In this document: positions 25,412-37,436 of the stretch, one piece after another | Numbering within the stretch: position 1 is the first letter of the stretch | Layout of the letters: each line of letters begins with the position of its first letter | From: Rhinopomastus cyanomelas | Taxonomy: Eukaryota; Chordata; Aves; Bucerotiformes; Rhinopomastidae | Length of the DNA: 64,000 nucleotides | Assembly: GCA_013400115.1 (NCBI GenBank) | Contig: VXBP01000263.1 | Location: 124,001 to 188,000 of the forward strand | Reading direction: 5' to 3' | Made by a program: the position numbers and the translations under genes | Notes under the pieces: model-generated | Seen by the model: the letters and a program-made list of their open reading frames with translations, nothing else | What the model was told of the DNA's origin: nothing | Database searches by the model: none

Positions 25412-27837
25412 TCTTCACGTTAGTTTTATTAAAGACTACACCAGCAGGTACAGACTAAATGCAGGTACGTCAGGAATGACCGTAGAACATGACACTTTGC
25501 GTTTCTGTCACCAGAAAGAAGAGGAAGAAAACACGAGCAACATGAGGTAAGATGATGATTGTCAGATTGCTCAGAAGATAACAGATAAGTGTTTGCTGTC
25601 AAAATAAACTGTCTAGAATTCCTATTACTTTGTTTCTTGTATGTTGAAAGAATTAGATCTGAGAGACATTCAAAAGAAGAAATTCGATCAACAATATTAA
25701 TTTTGGTGTGTAAATAGCTTGAGGATAAAACTGGGAAAATCTCCAGCATCAGCAGGATGGTTTCATTTATTTACTGAAGAAAACAATATATAGTTGTATA
25801 CAGCCTACTTGTAGTAAATCCATTTACTCTTGACAAAGCACATATGAACTTGACTTATTACCACTGCTCACTGCTACTGAGGTACATCCTTTGTAACTGC
25901 AATACACACCCTTTCTTTTAAGGGCACAAACCAGAAGTGGAGAATTAAAGCTGCTGCTGGAACTCAGATGCTTCGTGCAGTGTTTCCCATTTTACAGGTG
26001 TATTTCCTTGTAAATTGTGTAGGAAGTGTCTGTGTCAACTTCTCTTTGAAAGAGTTACTTCTAACCAAAAGACTGCTAAATTTAAGGGAATAAGTAAACG
26101 TATTGTTGGGTGGAACCTAAATTTGGTGTAATCAGGTACTTTAATAGAGTTTTAATGTTTACGTGGAACACTTGCAGTAATTATCATCGAAAATATCAAT
26201 GTCAGATCTGCTAGTAGTATGGTCAAACTTCCTCAAGCACATTATGTATGTTAGAACAAATCCAAGTTTAAATTCTCCCCACTTTTAGATTCCTCTTTAG
26301 TGCTCTCCCCTATTGAACACAGGGATCATAGCAAGCTTTTAGCCCATTAGAGCAGCTGTTGCCTTCCTCTCCTAATATTGCGTTGGCAAATTGAGTGAGC
26401 TTGAAATGTTCTGGTAAAGATTCCCAGCAGTGACACTTGGCAGTGGGGTTTGCTGATGGGAAATCAGCTTTACTACACATGCTTAGTTTTAAGACTGAAA
26501 CTTTTTGCATTAGCTGGATACATCTTCTGCCCTTTCACGCTAGTTGATTTATTCATTCTTTTAAAAACATAACACACCATTCCGAGAAGAAGCACGGCAG
26601 CCCCTTACTCAACAGATCCCTTCTCCGTGTGTAGTCAATCAGTTCTGCTAACTAACTTGCCAAAATCAACTTCTGCTGGTCTAGTGTTCCAAGCCTCAAT
26701 CTAAGGTTGAACCCATTTCACACTTAAGACAAGGGAGATCTTAATTCAATGACACAATAAAGAAATCAGGATGAAAAACAAAGAGAAAGAAGAGTACGTA
26801 GAGACAAACCACATTGAGTGGATGGAGAGAACAGTGATTTAGGACCCAGTTAAAATCCAGAGTGAAGACTTGAGAAAGAGTAAGAAATCTGGAAGAATGT
26901 ATAATCTGAAGGGAAAAAACCCAAACAGCAAAGCAGAGGAGACAAGTAAAAGGAAGCTTTATTACATTCTTAAAACATAGTGATAAACCAAAGTGATCCA
27001 TAACTCGCTAGCTAGCGCAGAAGAAACAGGATGACTAGAAGGAAGAAAAAGCATGCAGAGCTGGTAAATCGTTTTGCAAGCTGTGGTATTATTTGATAGG
27101 AAATTTAGTGCCAGGGTGTTACAACAAATAATCCAATAAATATTAACATTATATGGGAAAGAACAAGCTGAGCTTAGCACACATACTGCAGTTCACAGAG
27201 GGCAGGGAATTGCCTAAAGCAAGGCTGTGCACCACTGTGGGGAGAGGCAAGGGAGAGGCAAAGGAAAGGCAGAACACTCTACCCAGTAGTGTAAGCAATG
27301 CAAGTTCCTAAAATATGCATCAAATGGAATATTGGAGAGGTGCAGGCAGCCTCTCTTGAGCAGTAAACTCTAATCTCACTGCTGAGACAGAGTATTAGGG
27401 AAACAGCTACATATAGGTAACTGACTGCAGAGCTGGCCTCTCTTCCTTGGCCTCGAGGGATTCTTCCCTGTCTGTAAGCACCATTTATTTTTCAGCTAAC
27501 CTCAATGAGCAGAAAGTGACACCCTAAACAAGCAGAGTAGTTTGTTCAACTAAGACACAGATGATTTGATCCGTGAGGACTAAGGACTGTACTCCTAAAT
27601 TACCTACTTTTTATTTTACCAAAACCAGGCACCTCAGTGGCAGTAAGACTGTGGAAGTAAGGCTCCTGAATATCTAGGGAAAAGCTTTTTCAGGCTTGAG
27701 AGCATGACCTGAAAGGATCTGTACAGGCACAACTCGTGAGACACTACAGTAATTGCTTGTTATCATGAAACTGTATTAAATACAACTTAGGGCTCTGTTT
27801 AACCCTACTTCTGACTACTAGAACAACTGTTAGTTAT
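25412..27837. other. unique DNA, no gene seen
   Basis: No repeat or gene recognised. A purine-rich stretch of GGGAGAGGCAA-type repeats occupies about 27239-27272. Confidence 0.55.
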
Positions 27838-27916
27838 TTATTCTGCTTTGGCAGGAAGCTGGGCTAGATGATGCCTAGAGGTCCCTTCCTTTCTATGGTC
27901 CCCTAACATTCTATGA
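27838..27916 (+). mobile_element. CR1 3' tip, about 80 bp
   Basis: Ends with the CR1 pattern 'GGCAGGAAGCTGGGCTAGATGATGCCTAGAGGTCCCTTCC…CTAACATTCTATGA'. Its GCCTAGAGGTCCC variant differs from the CTTTCGAGGTCCC type, so it comes from another subfamily. The rest of the element is absent. Confidence 0.85.
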
Positions 27917-28445
27917 TCTCTCATGTTAATAAAAAAGTAGTGCTTCCCTTGCTTGCAGTTGCTATTAGAAGAGATCACGTTGTGTAAGTTACACACTGTG
28001 TAACAGTGTTGTTTATGGGGTTACATACAGCTGAAACTTAAAACCACAGGAAAAAAACCAGTCTTACAAAGCAAGAAAGAGTGGTAGGACTTGGTCTTCA
28101 AAGCTCACATTCCAAAAGCAAGCTGGCCAACAGTAGTTTTTGTAAACAAGCCATGAGCCAGATACTAGCTCTAGTGTACTTGGCATAAGTGTGTAAATGT
28201 AGAGTATATTCAGATAACTGAAAATCATTAGGTGTATTCATATGTGGATCCATACAGGCTGTACCAAAAGGCACCCCAAAACAGAAGAGTTCTTGTGCAA
28301 GAACAACTAAAATGTTAAGGAATTTTGTATTGTGGTGTTTAATCAACCACTAAGAAGTCACCAGAAGACACATAAACAGTCATATGTGTCTATATGTAAA
28401 GGAACTTGTGTCATGAAACAAGCTCCAAGATATAAGTCACGTGCG

Positions 28446-28560
28446 ATCACAGAATCATCAAGATTGGAAAAGACCTTCAAAATCTTCAAGTCCAACTGTT
28501 TGCTCTATAACAACAAACCACTAACCCACCTCCTGAAACAACCACAAAACTTTTTACTTT
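28446..28560 (-). mobile_element. CR1 3' tip, antisense, old subfamily
   Basis: On the plus strand it begins 'ATCACAGAATCATCAAGATTGGAAAAGACCTTCAAAATCTTCAAGTCCAAC', the reverse complement of an older CR1 ending with GGTCTTTTCCAA. It continues into decayed 3' UTR ('CAACAAACCACTAACCCACCTCCTGAAA'). The boundary on the right is approximate. Confidence 0.8.
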
Positions 28561-28872
28561 GTCCTGCAGTTTTTGTAATCTCATTTCTCAGAATTGAAGC
28601 AGGAAAAAGCAGATGCAGACAAAGAATGATGAACCCAAACCAAGACACATCAAGTCTCTTCTTAATGCACACAATTCAAAACTCATTTTGAGAAACATGG
28701 AGGTGTTGCTTAAGTTTTACCCCGTACATCGAGTGGTTTGATATTTAACATCCAAAGTACACCAAAAAGTACAAACAAGCTTTCTTTACAACCGGAGATG
28801 AAAAGTTGATAGAAGCTTATTGATTCAATTAAACTATCGTTTCAGTACAAAGTTCAGCTTTAAATTTCAACC
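28561..28872. other. unique DNA, no gene seen
   Basis: Short interval between the CR1 tip and the poly-G assembly seam. Nothing recognisable. Confidence 0.5.
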
Positions 28873-28946
28873 AGAATGACTGTGGGGGGGGGGGGGGGGG
28901 GGAAAAAAGGNAATGACTGTGGGGGGGGGGAGGTGGGTAAAAAAGG
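28873..28946. repeat. poly-G tracts around a single N (probable assembly seam)
   Basis: A run of 19 G at 28884-28902 is followed by AAAAAAGG, an N at 28911, and then a second copy of AATGACTGTGGGGGGGGGG (10 G at 28921-28930) followed by AGGTGGGTAAAAAAGG. The unit 'AATGACTGT + G-run + A-run + GG' thus occurs twice on either side of the N. The simplest reading is two overlapping contig ends joined by one N. The G-runs could also form G-quadruplex structures that stall sequencing. Confidence 0.85.
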
Positions 28947-31529
28947 TTATTTATTTAACACATACACAAAAGTTTATTTTTAAGGCTGAATGGAGGGTGA
29001 TGAAGAGTTGCAGGGACAAGTAGCGACTTGTGGCACTACCAAAAAGGAAAAAAGCGGGGACAAAGAATCTAAAACATCAAAACATGAGAAAAGGCCATTT
29101 TCATGAGCCTTTCGTTGGCTTTACTCAGCATTCCTAGACCACATTTGTCTATATGCCTTCTGTATATTAAGCAAATATTTTGCAGCTCCTGAATTCCTTC
29201 CTCCGAACTACTCAAATCGCTCTGCTTCTTGAAGGTAAGGAAGGAAATGCAAGGAGTTTGCTAAAACTTTAAGTTTCCAAGGGGAGAAAGTGGGGCATGA
29301 GCAGGAGATCAGTCTAGACCAGTCTGATTCATGTAGGATGTTAAATTCCACTGTTACCAGCTTCACATCCAGTAGTCAGAAAACTAAACCCCACAAAACA
29401 TAAGGCCTACCAAAGGTATCAGCACTGAAGTTAGAGCAGCGAGCGTGACCTATGAAAAGCTCAGCTGGATAGAAGAGTGACAAGTAATCTAGTGTTATGC
29501 ATCTGTGAGAACTTTCCACATAGGAATCATTATTCTTAATGAAATTTCCTGAGCTGGTTATGTAGATATCAGGCTACAGAACTACTTGAACAGAATGGAG
29601 ACAAGAGGACAATTTGATCAACACTTTCACAGTCTGGGTATGGATTCAAAAGACACAGAAGTGCTCCTCTCACACTGGCAATTTCAGATGGAAACACTGT
29701 GGAACGTGTACAGAAACCCCGTCACCCACAGATTACTGCAGATTCAAGCTGCGTTCCAGACGCTGATTCATTCTATTTTTCAGTTTTAGAGCAATTTATC
29801 CTTTCTTTAAAAAGAGAAGCAGCAATGTATGTGTATCTATATATGCATTTACACACACACATATATATATTTTGTTTTAAAAGTCTTGCTCAGAGAAAGG
29901 AAATAAATGGAAACCCTAAACCAAAGGTAACACGCTTTAAGCGTTACTGCGTTTGTCTTTTCTGCATAAAAGTGACAGAAGTGGGAGTCACTGGATCCAC
30001 GTGCACTTGAGTAACTTGGCAGATACTCGCTCAAGGCTTAGTGTCTGACACAAAAATCTCTCAGCTCTCCCTCTCGTATGTTCTTGGAGACAAACTTCCA
30101 TGACTATGGAGTCCATGAAACTCTAACAAGAAGAACTGGAAGTGTCTCATCTGACACAGGTAATTTTTTTTGCAGAGTTCACAGCCCATATTTCTAACAG
30201 ATGACTAGTGAAGCGTGCACTTGAAGAGTTTATTTTACTTCATATTTAAAGGACAATTTTTTTTTCTAACTCATACTGCCCTGTTTATGGGTCTGTAAAG
30301 AGCAGAATGCAACAGCTTTCATCTTCAATTGTGTGTCAAAAACTGCTGATAAGGACACATGTTGAATATTAATGCGATGCATTTTCACAGGTGTAAACTA
30401 CGAGATGTAGTTTCAGGAACATTAATTTAGTTTTTGCATAAGCTGGAGGAGATTCTAGCAGCTTTTCTCATGAATATGTTTTTTTTATGAATATGGCATT
30501 GGAAAAAGCACCATGAGGAAAATTACTGATTCATTACCAAATCTTTCAGCTTCCCACAACATTCCACAGCATATTTCTCAATAATCTAGTGATCCTGTCA
30601 GAGCTCCCCTGCACTGACAGCTGTAGTTCTAATGTACAACAGCCTACTCTGTAAGATAGAGCATTGGAAAGCCAGCGAGAACTACAGGTACTCATCAGTC
30701 CTCAAGAACAAGAGTTAACCTGGCTTCAAACACTAAACCCATAAAATATCCTTTTGAGGAATGAAGTCTCTACCGGAAATTATGGGTCTACATAATCAAA
30801 GAGCTGAGCGACTGCTCTGGCAACAACATATTAATTATGAAAAACAGTAACAGAAGGGATAAATTTCATTAGCAACCAGCACAATGGGAAAGTGTTCTGA
30901 GGATCAAAGTCCATTTCACAGAGTACAAAACATTACACGCTACAAAATCAGGTGTGGAAAGGAGTGATCTACTGAGTGGGTGTTGACAGCAGTTGAAAGC
31001 TGACACAGGGTCAGTTCTAGTAACTTCTGTACCCAGTTTGCCTCAGATAAAAGCAAAAATCTTGGCATGATTTTGTCTGAGTGTTTGTGCTATATTTACT
31101 GCCTTTGCTGCTTACTTTGGTTCCTTTGGTTTCAGAAATGGCATATATTCTAGACACAAGATTTCTTCCGTTTACAAAAACCACAACAAACCAGCTAATT
31201 CCAGTCACATCACATGGAAACCTGAGGTACAGACAGTAAATATTTCAGAGCTTTCACATCTATAAATCAAGGTTATATATACAGCTCCTGTTATAAAGAA
31301 TATAAGATAGCTTTCTTTGCTACTTCTTTAAGTGCTTCTGAGATTAAAAACAGAACTCATTTCCTGAGCTGCAATTGCAGGTGGAAAAAAAACCCCATAA
31401 TTTAAAGGCGTTTCTGTATAGAAAGAGCAGAGCTAATCAGATAGTAGGTTTTGTTACCAAAAATTTGAAGTTATTGTAAAACTCAGGAATGGTGGTAATG
31501 AGAATCTGTCACACAGGTCACTTCAGATC
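28947..31529. other. unique DNA with one short microsatellite, no gene seen
   Basis: Contains (AC)5(AT)5 at 29851-29870. No transposon, RNA gene or coding family was recognised. Confidence 0.55.
29851..29870. repeat. (AC)5(AT)5 compound microsatellite
   Basis: Five AC units followed directly by five AT units, a typical small compound microsatellite likely to vary in length between individuals. Confidence 0.9.
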
Positions 31530-32215
31530 ATGTCAGATGCTCTTATCAAACAACTAAGCTCCAGCAAAGCCAAGAGAAACAAGAACTTGTTAAAAATGGA
31601 AGAGCTGCTCTCCAACTTGGAGCCTCGAGAGGAGACTGAGGGCGTGGACTAGGTGCCAGTAAAAGCAGCCAAAGCAAAGACAAGACCACTGGGGTGCTGC
31701 TGCAAGGGATGCTGCAGCAACAGGCAGTAGGGATGCTGCAGCAACAGGCAGTAGGGATGCTGCAGCAACAGGCAGTAGGGATGCTGCAGCAACAGGCAGT
31801 GTGGCTGCAAGAAGCAGCTCAGCAAAGTGTCAGAATAGAGATCGGGCTGATGCAGATGCCACTGGATGTGAGAACCAAACAAATGACTCTGAGGATTGCC
31901 TCAAACTTGAAGACTGCTGGGAGAGACCTTCTCTAAATCCTCTGTATATCACACCAACAAGGGTACTGAAGATATCGCAGCTCTGCTCAGCACAGATGAG
32001 GAGTCCCAAGAGAAGCAGATCCCCTTTATGAAGGCTAAGAAGAGGCTGCTGAGTAGCGACACCAGCTTCTTCTCAGGCTGCACCCCCATCAAAGAGGAGC
32101 CTGACTGAGGAGTCCCGAGTCAGCCCCGTGTCCAGTACTTCTTTAGATCACACTGCTGGTGACTTCTCTCAAGCAGTGGGATCTCTTTCTGCAGGAACAA
32201 CCCAATGACTGTCAG
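31530..32215 (+). pseudogene. decayed coding-like segment of unknown origin
   Basis: Protein-like sequence persists here but switches frame. An ATG at 31530 opens 40 codons rich in Lys, Leu and Glu (includes KNLLKMEELLSNLEPREE) and stops at TAG 31650-31652. A second frame covers the RDAAATGS repeats and an acidic stretch (NQTNDSEDCLKLEDCWE) to about 31950. The first frame resumes with TEDIAALLSTDEESQEK and LLSSDTSFFSGCTPIKEEPD, then a TGA. After a one-base shift, EESRVSPVSSTSLDHTAG continues to a TGA near 32208. The compositional character (charged, Ser-rich, a sumoylation-like IKEE) resembles a nuclear protein. I do not recognise the parent gene. No introns or poly-A tail were seen, so a processed pseudogene or an exapted repeat are both possible. 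Confidence 0.45.
31706..31801 (+). repeat. 4 x 24-bp tandem repeat
   Basis: Four consecutive near-identical copies of GGGATGCTGCAGCAACAGGCAGTA (the last ends in G). The unit is a multiple of three and has no stop in the frame giving RDAAATGS or the one giving GMLQQQAV, so expansion would not have shifted a reading frame. It lies inside the decayed coding-like segment. Confidence 0.97.
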
Positions 32216-32409
32216 GGCCCAAGAGCTTCTCACCTCAGCAAGGGAGTCAAACTCTAGTTGTTGATCTGTTGTCCTGTTCTTAGAGTTTGTGTGTCAGCTC
32301 CTAGCCCCAGGGTAAAACATTCTTTTCCCCCTGGAATTTCTGCAGTGAGTGGAAGTGATTTATCCAGGTAGCTCACTACAGTGGCCTTCCTCATCCCAAG
32401 CTGTTAAGA
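32216..32409. other. spacer between coding-like relic and CR1
   Basis: About 190 bp directly after the last stop of the coding-like relic. No polyadenylation signal AATAAA and no recognisable repeat were seen. Confidence 0.5.
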
Positions 32410-32674
32410 GACAGCATAGAGGGTAATGGAAGCCAGCTTGAACAGAGGAAGTTTCGCCTCAATCTGAGGAAGAACTTTGATAGAGTCAGGGTCATTAAAT
32501 ATCAGAGGGGGTTGCCCAGGGAGGTTGTGGAATCCCCTTCTCTGGAGATGTTTCAGACCCAGCTGGATGTGGGTTTGTGTAGTTGGTTTAGGCTGTTTGA
32601 TTTAGCCTTTTAGGTGGTTATTGAGCAAGGGGGTTGGACCTGATGGCCTGTGAAGGCCCTTTCCAATCCTAGTA
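32410..32674 (+). mobile_element. CR1 LINE 3' fragment, older type
   Basis: Blocks in CR1 order are 'GGAAGTTTCGCCTCAATCTGAGGAAGAACTTTGATAGAGTCAGGGT', 'GGTTGCCCAGGGAGGTTGTGGAATCCCCTTCTCTGGAGATGTTTCAGACCC', 'TTGAGCAAGGGGGTTGGACCTGATGGCC' and 'AAGGCCCTTTCCAATCC'. The terminal octamers are lost or diverged. The fragment is 5' truncated and covers the end of ORF2 plus 3' UTR. Confidence 0.85.
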
Positions 32675-35600
32675 AAGTGTGTAAACAGTGCGTAAAATGA
32701 GGATCCAGCTCCTTTGATGAGAAACATGTGGCTGATGTAGTATCTGACAACATGTGAAAGAAAGGACTGCCTGTGTAACTTCAGATTATGTGCTTAACCT
32801 TTAATCATTTACTCAGTCTTAAGTAACCTTTACAGTATTTTACATGGGAATGATGGCCAGCTAGTCCCTTATTGGTAAATGGACATTTCTTATTTACAGA
32901 TATCAGTACTTACCCTTTAAAAACTTAAAGGCTTCCCCGCACCCCTACCCGTTTCCCTGCACTTGGGGTTTTTTTGGTTTATTTTAAACAATAGAGTCAT
33001 TGCTAGAGCTTTACACTTACTCCTACAGCCAACGTGAGCCCGCTAATTTAAACGTGTTTTCTTTTATCAGGCTGATGTCTGACTCTTTCCATTCCTAGAG
33101 GTGGTATGTTTGCTCATCATGAAAAATGCAGTCCTCACCACTCAGTATACAGGACTGAGTTAGAAACTCACACCTTTGCTTGTTCTGTGTTGCCATTCTT
33201 TTCCCTTTTATGGTTTGTGGCTTCATTTTGGAATGAAAGATGCTGAAACCAGGTATCCAGCAAAAACTTCACCCTCTAATGTTTATCCTAAAATGATATC
33301 GCAGACTATTGACAGCCATTATCGTAGAAAGTTTTGCTTTTTCCAGGAATCGTCTGTTCCAGCAACGACAGCTACCAACCATGGGTAACTGAAGTAAAAG
33401 TACTCCCTAGTAAAATGGTTCAATGATAAACAGAAAATATGTGAAAACAGATTGTAACTGGCACATATGAAAATCTTAAACCACATCTCATTAGGTATTT
33501 TTGCTTACCAACTGAAAGGAATAAAAGACCATCTGCTAAGTAATAACCTATTGTTCATGGAATAGATGCATGTTTTGTGTGATTAAAGTGGACTAATTTT
33601 CTGAGATAAAAAGAGAAAATTTTGAATGAGCCATAGAAGACATTTTGAACCTCAAGAAATAAAACAGATGTGACCGATAATGAGATTGGGCTGTAACCAG
33701 ATCTATAACATTATCACTGAACTTTCCTAAGAGACAGCAGTGCTTACACTGCTTATCAGTAATAACACAAAAATAAAGTCTTGTGTTAAAAATCAGACAA
33801 TTAAAAAATGAAGCCACATGCAAGGAGTAAACACATTCCTTTTCATTTCAGACGCTAACCTGCCAGTCAAAAAGATTTTCCTACCTCCAACACCTGAACT
33901 GCCTCTGCAAATTTTCTGCATAAGTAGAACGTGTACCTGACCACAACAAATCGTGCACTAGCTATGATGTGCCTGCAGATACACACAAGTTATGGTTTCA
34001 TGTTCCCATTTTATGCAAGCACCTCTGTGTCCTGCTAAGAGCAGAATCTTTCCTAGGAAAGTTCCTTCAAATTTTAACAGCCCTTTTGAGGCCTTAGAAA
34101 AACTTATGTTCTGATTTGGTGGGGAAGTGGGGGCAAATAGAGTGGTAAATTAAGATACTGCATGTTTTTTCTTGAGTGTTATTCAGAATTTAGTTTAGTA
34201 TTTGAACAAACTGGTGTTCTGATTAAGCCCTCATTCACTACACAAAACAAGTTCACACAAATCAACATGCAGCATCTTGTTACTGTGTTTTGCTTCCCTT
34301 TCGTTCACGCATCTGACTTTGATAATTAGATGCAAATAAATTCAACATAGAGAACTTGTAGCTGAAAATCCTACTTACAGCATCTGAATAAGTAATCTGG
34401 TCATTTTCAGAGCTGAGTATACACACAGTTAGATGTTAAGCCCAAGACTTTGACTTCTTTAACCCATGATCTGGTAAAATTGTACTTCCCTGTAGACGAC
34501 TGCTCCGTTTAGAGGGCTTGGCAATCTCTTGTTTTCAGGTCTGCAGACATTTATCTTTTCTCATGCAAAGTTTTCCTTATACAGAAGCTCAAACTGCTCA
34601 GAACAGCCTCCCCTTGACAAAATAGGGTGTGTAGTTTCCAGTTCAAGTAGCATAAACCTGCTCTATCCATTCCAGGAAAAAGTGGGACTATACTGCAGTT
34701 GGGATGACTTGCGTGAAAGGGTTTATTCACCCCTAGATAGTGACAATACATTTTGGCAAGTGAGTTAGTTCCTTCCCTCTGTTCTTTCTTCACTGAAGAC
34801 TGCCACTGCTTGCAATGAAATATGTATTTAAAAATCATAAACACGGCTATAGAAGTTAAAGTGCTCATGGTCTGCACTTGGAGGAGCAGCAGGCATAAAA
34901 ATCCCTCAGATATATTGGATATTATGACTTTGTTCTGGTTGGTATCTATAACACCACATACAACAAAAATGGAAGAATCTTAACCTTTACAGTTAGCCAA
35001 ACAGAGAAGTATGTTGCCTTTCAGCTGACAGCAGTGCTGCTGTGTCACGCACTCTCGACAACAATAACCATTAAACAGTCATTGTTCATCTGCCCTAAAC
35101 GGCAGCAGAAACATTACCGCACTTTTGTTAGATCTGACGATGTTCCACCTGCAGGGATTGCCATAGCTCTCAAAACAAATCTTAAAGACAAGTTCAGGGT
35201 TATGAATCATACTTAGAACTTGATAAATACTAACCTGGATATATCTAACAGATGCAATGCACCATATGAAGACACTTGCAGTCTGAAGGACCGAGTGGTT
35301 TCAAAATAAGATGTATTTTCAGACTACAAAGTGTCTCCATGGTTAATAATCCTATTATTTAAAAATCACAATTTTCCATTATCTTAAAATGTGTGAGATA
35401 GGTTTCTCAAGATGAGAATAGGGTTCTCAAAATCCATCCATTAATCTCTCTTCTCAATCATAATGGTCAAAGGCATTTAACACACAATGTAAGCCCACAG
35501 AAAGCTTGGTGACACATCCCATTTGATCCGTGTGCATACACAATAAGTAACTACTGGTTGGATTACAGGCAAGTAATTTATGCTACCGTTGCTCAAGATA

Positions 35601-37205
35601 ATTTCTGAAATGCAGCCTGTCATCCACTGTGTCACAAACATTCACATTTGCACATTCCATATAACTGCTGCCAAAAGGGTCTCTTGGTCAGACTGCAGCA
35701 AACTCAGTAGAGCACGTGGCAGTGGTCTCAGTTGGCAAAATGACGAGCAATAACATGGATATTAGTAAGCCCAGCCTACCAGTTCACAGAACATTACAGA
35801 AATAATTCTGTTCCATTTTTAACAAACACTAAACATCAGATGGAGTGATGAAACTGATGTTTGTCAAGACAGGATCAGTGAAGGTGAAAGTGTAGCATCT
35901 ATTGATTAGTCACTGTTCCTTTGAATCAAAACCTCCAGATAATGTCTCAACATTTAAAAAGTTCTGACTTTGCCCCCCACCCCATGAGAGAGAGCTGCTG
36001 GATGAAATTTTCTTTTAGACAAATTTGATCCCATATTCAGCAGGAGTTAATAGTTTTGCCAATGTATCTGTGCCAAGTTGCATTCTACATTACTGCTGTC
36101 AAAATCACCGCTCAGTTCTACAGAAACACTTGTACTGGGAATCTGTTAGACCAAAGACTATTTTAAAAGATTTGCTCAAAATTCTTCAAATCTATATAAA
36201 AACTAAGACTTAGAGGTCTATCTTCTAATACTGCAGGAACTTAATATCATTAGAATATTCAGAAAATAGTAACATGTTGAGTTCCCCCCAGAGAGCTGTG
36301 TGGCTAGAAAGATGACGATAATCTTTGAATTTGTCCCTCAGGGTACTGCATTTGGTCCGCTGACGTGAAAACGTGTTTCTGTCTAGGTGCTCATCTCACT
36401 CCGTCCTCCTAGAGGACTGAAGAACTATTTTGTACGAGCAAAGCTGTGTTTCATGCTGAAGTACCTGCTCAAAGTTTCCGTCTGCTCTAGAAGAGCAGGA
36501 AAGTTTCTTGTACCGATGTTTACACAGTAATTCTAGTTCCTGTTTTAAGTGTCACAGGATGCGTACGTGACTCAAAGATCAGTCAGGAACTGCAGGAGCT
36601 GCTGCCAGACCAATTGCAATTTGTACTGAAATGAGATTAAAAAAAAAGAAGTCATCGTGGCTTAGTTACTCAAGTCTTGCAGTTTTGCTGCCACAACTAA
36701 TTTCCTTAATTACACAGAAAACCATTTGCCCTGAGTGTTAACAAGTTTAGGTTTTTTTTAGTTTTTAGTTTTTCGTTTTTCATATGGTAATGTATGTAAA
36801 AAGCCTTTAGGGCTTCATGAATTATGTAACATATGTTTTCCTTCACCAGGACTGGAGACCACTTGTGGAAATTCCATAAATACAGGAAATTATCATAAGG
36901 AATTGGGGAAGTAAGGTTAATAAAGTCCTGCTCTGCAACTTCTTTACATTTCTTCATCCTTGTTAAATAAACCTACAGCCAGGGCAAAAATGGTTCAGCA
37001 AATGCGGTGTAGGGTTTAGATCACACTGGGGAGAAAAAGCACACATTTGAAAACGCTCCAGAAGACAATCAACATGAATGATGAAATGTAGTAAACAAAT
37101 TGCTGTTAAGAACATACAGCCATTTCAGCTGCATCAAGTTCTACAAGGTTATACTTTTTTCATAATGCATTCATCATAGCTGGTCAGAAAGATGACAGCA
37201 GTTGT
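32675..37205. other. unique DNA, no gene seen
   Basis: No transposon or coding family recognised over 4.5 kb. An imperfect duplicated stretch (AGATAGGTTTCTCAAGATGAGAATAGGGTTCTCAA) lies near 35396-35430. Confidence 0.55.
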
Positions 37206-37436
37206 TAAAAGGGGATGTTTAGGTTGGCTATTAGGAAGCACTTCATCACAGAAAAGGTGAAGAGACACTGGAATGGACTGCCCAGGGCAGTGGTGGAGTC
37301 CCCAGCCCTGGAGGTGTTTAAGGACAGACTGGCTGTGGCCCTTAGTGCCCTGGTCTGGCCGATGTGGCGATGCTAGGTCATGGGCTGGATGAGCTCAGAG
37401 GGCTTTTCCAGCCTCTGCAGTTCTGTGATTCTGTGT
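37206..37436 (+). mobile_element. CR1 LINE 3' fragment
   Basis: Shows 'TTAGGTTGGCTATTAGGAAGCACTTCATCACAGAAAAGGTGAAGAGACACTGGAATGGACTGCCCAGGGCAGTGGTGGAGTCCCCAGCCCTGGAGGTGTTTAAGG' and ends 'GGCTTTTCCAGCCTCTGCAGTTCTGTGATTCTGTG'. This is the CR1 subfamily with TTCTGTGA octamers and 'CCCTGGAGGTGTTTAAGGA'. It is 5' truncated and contains only the last ORF2 codons and the 3' UTR. Confidence 0.93.
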
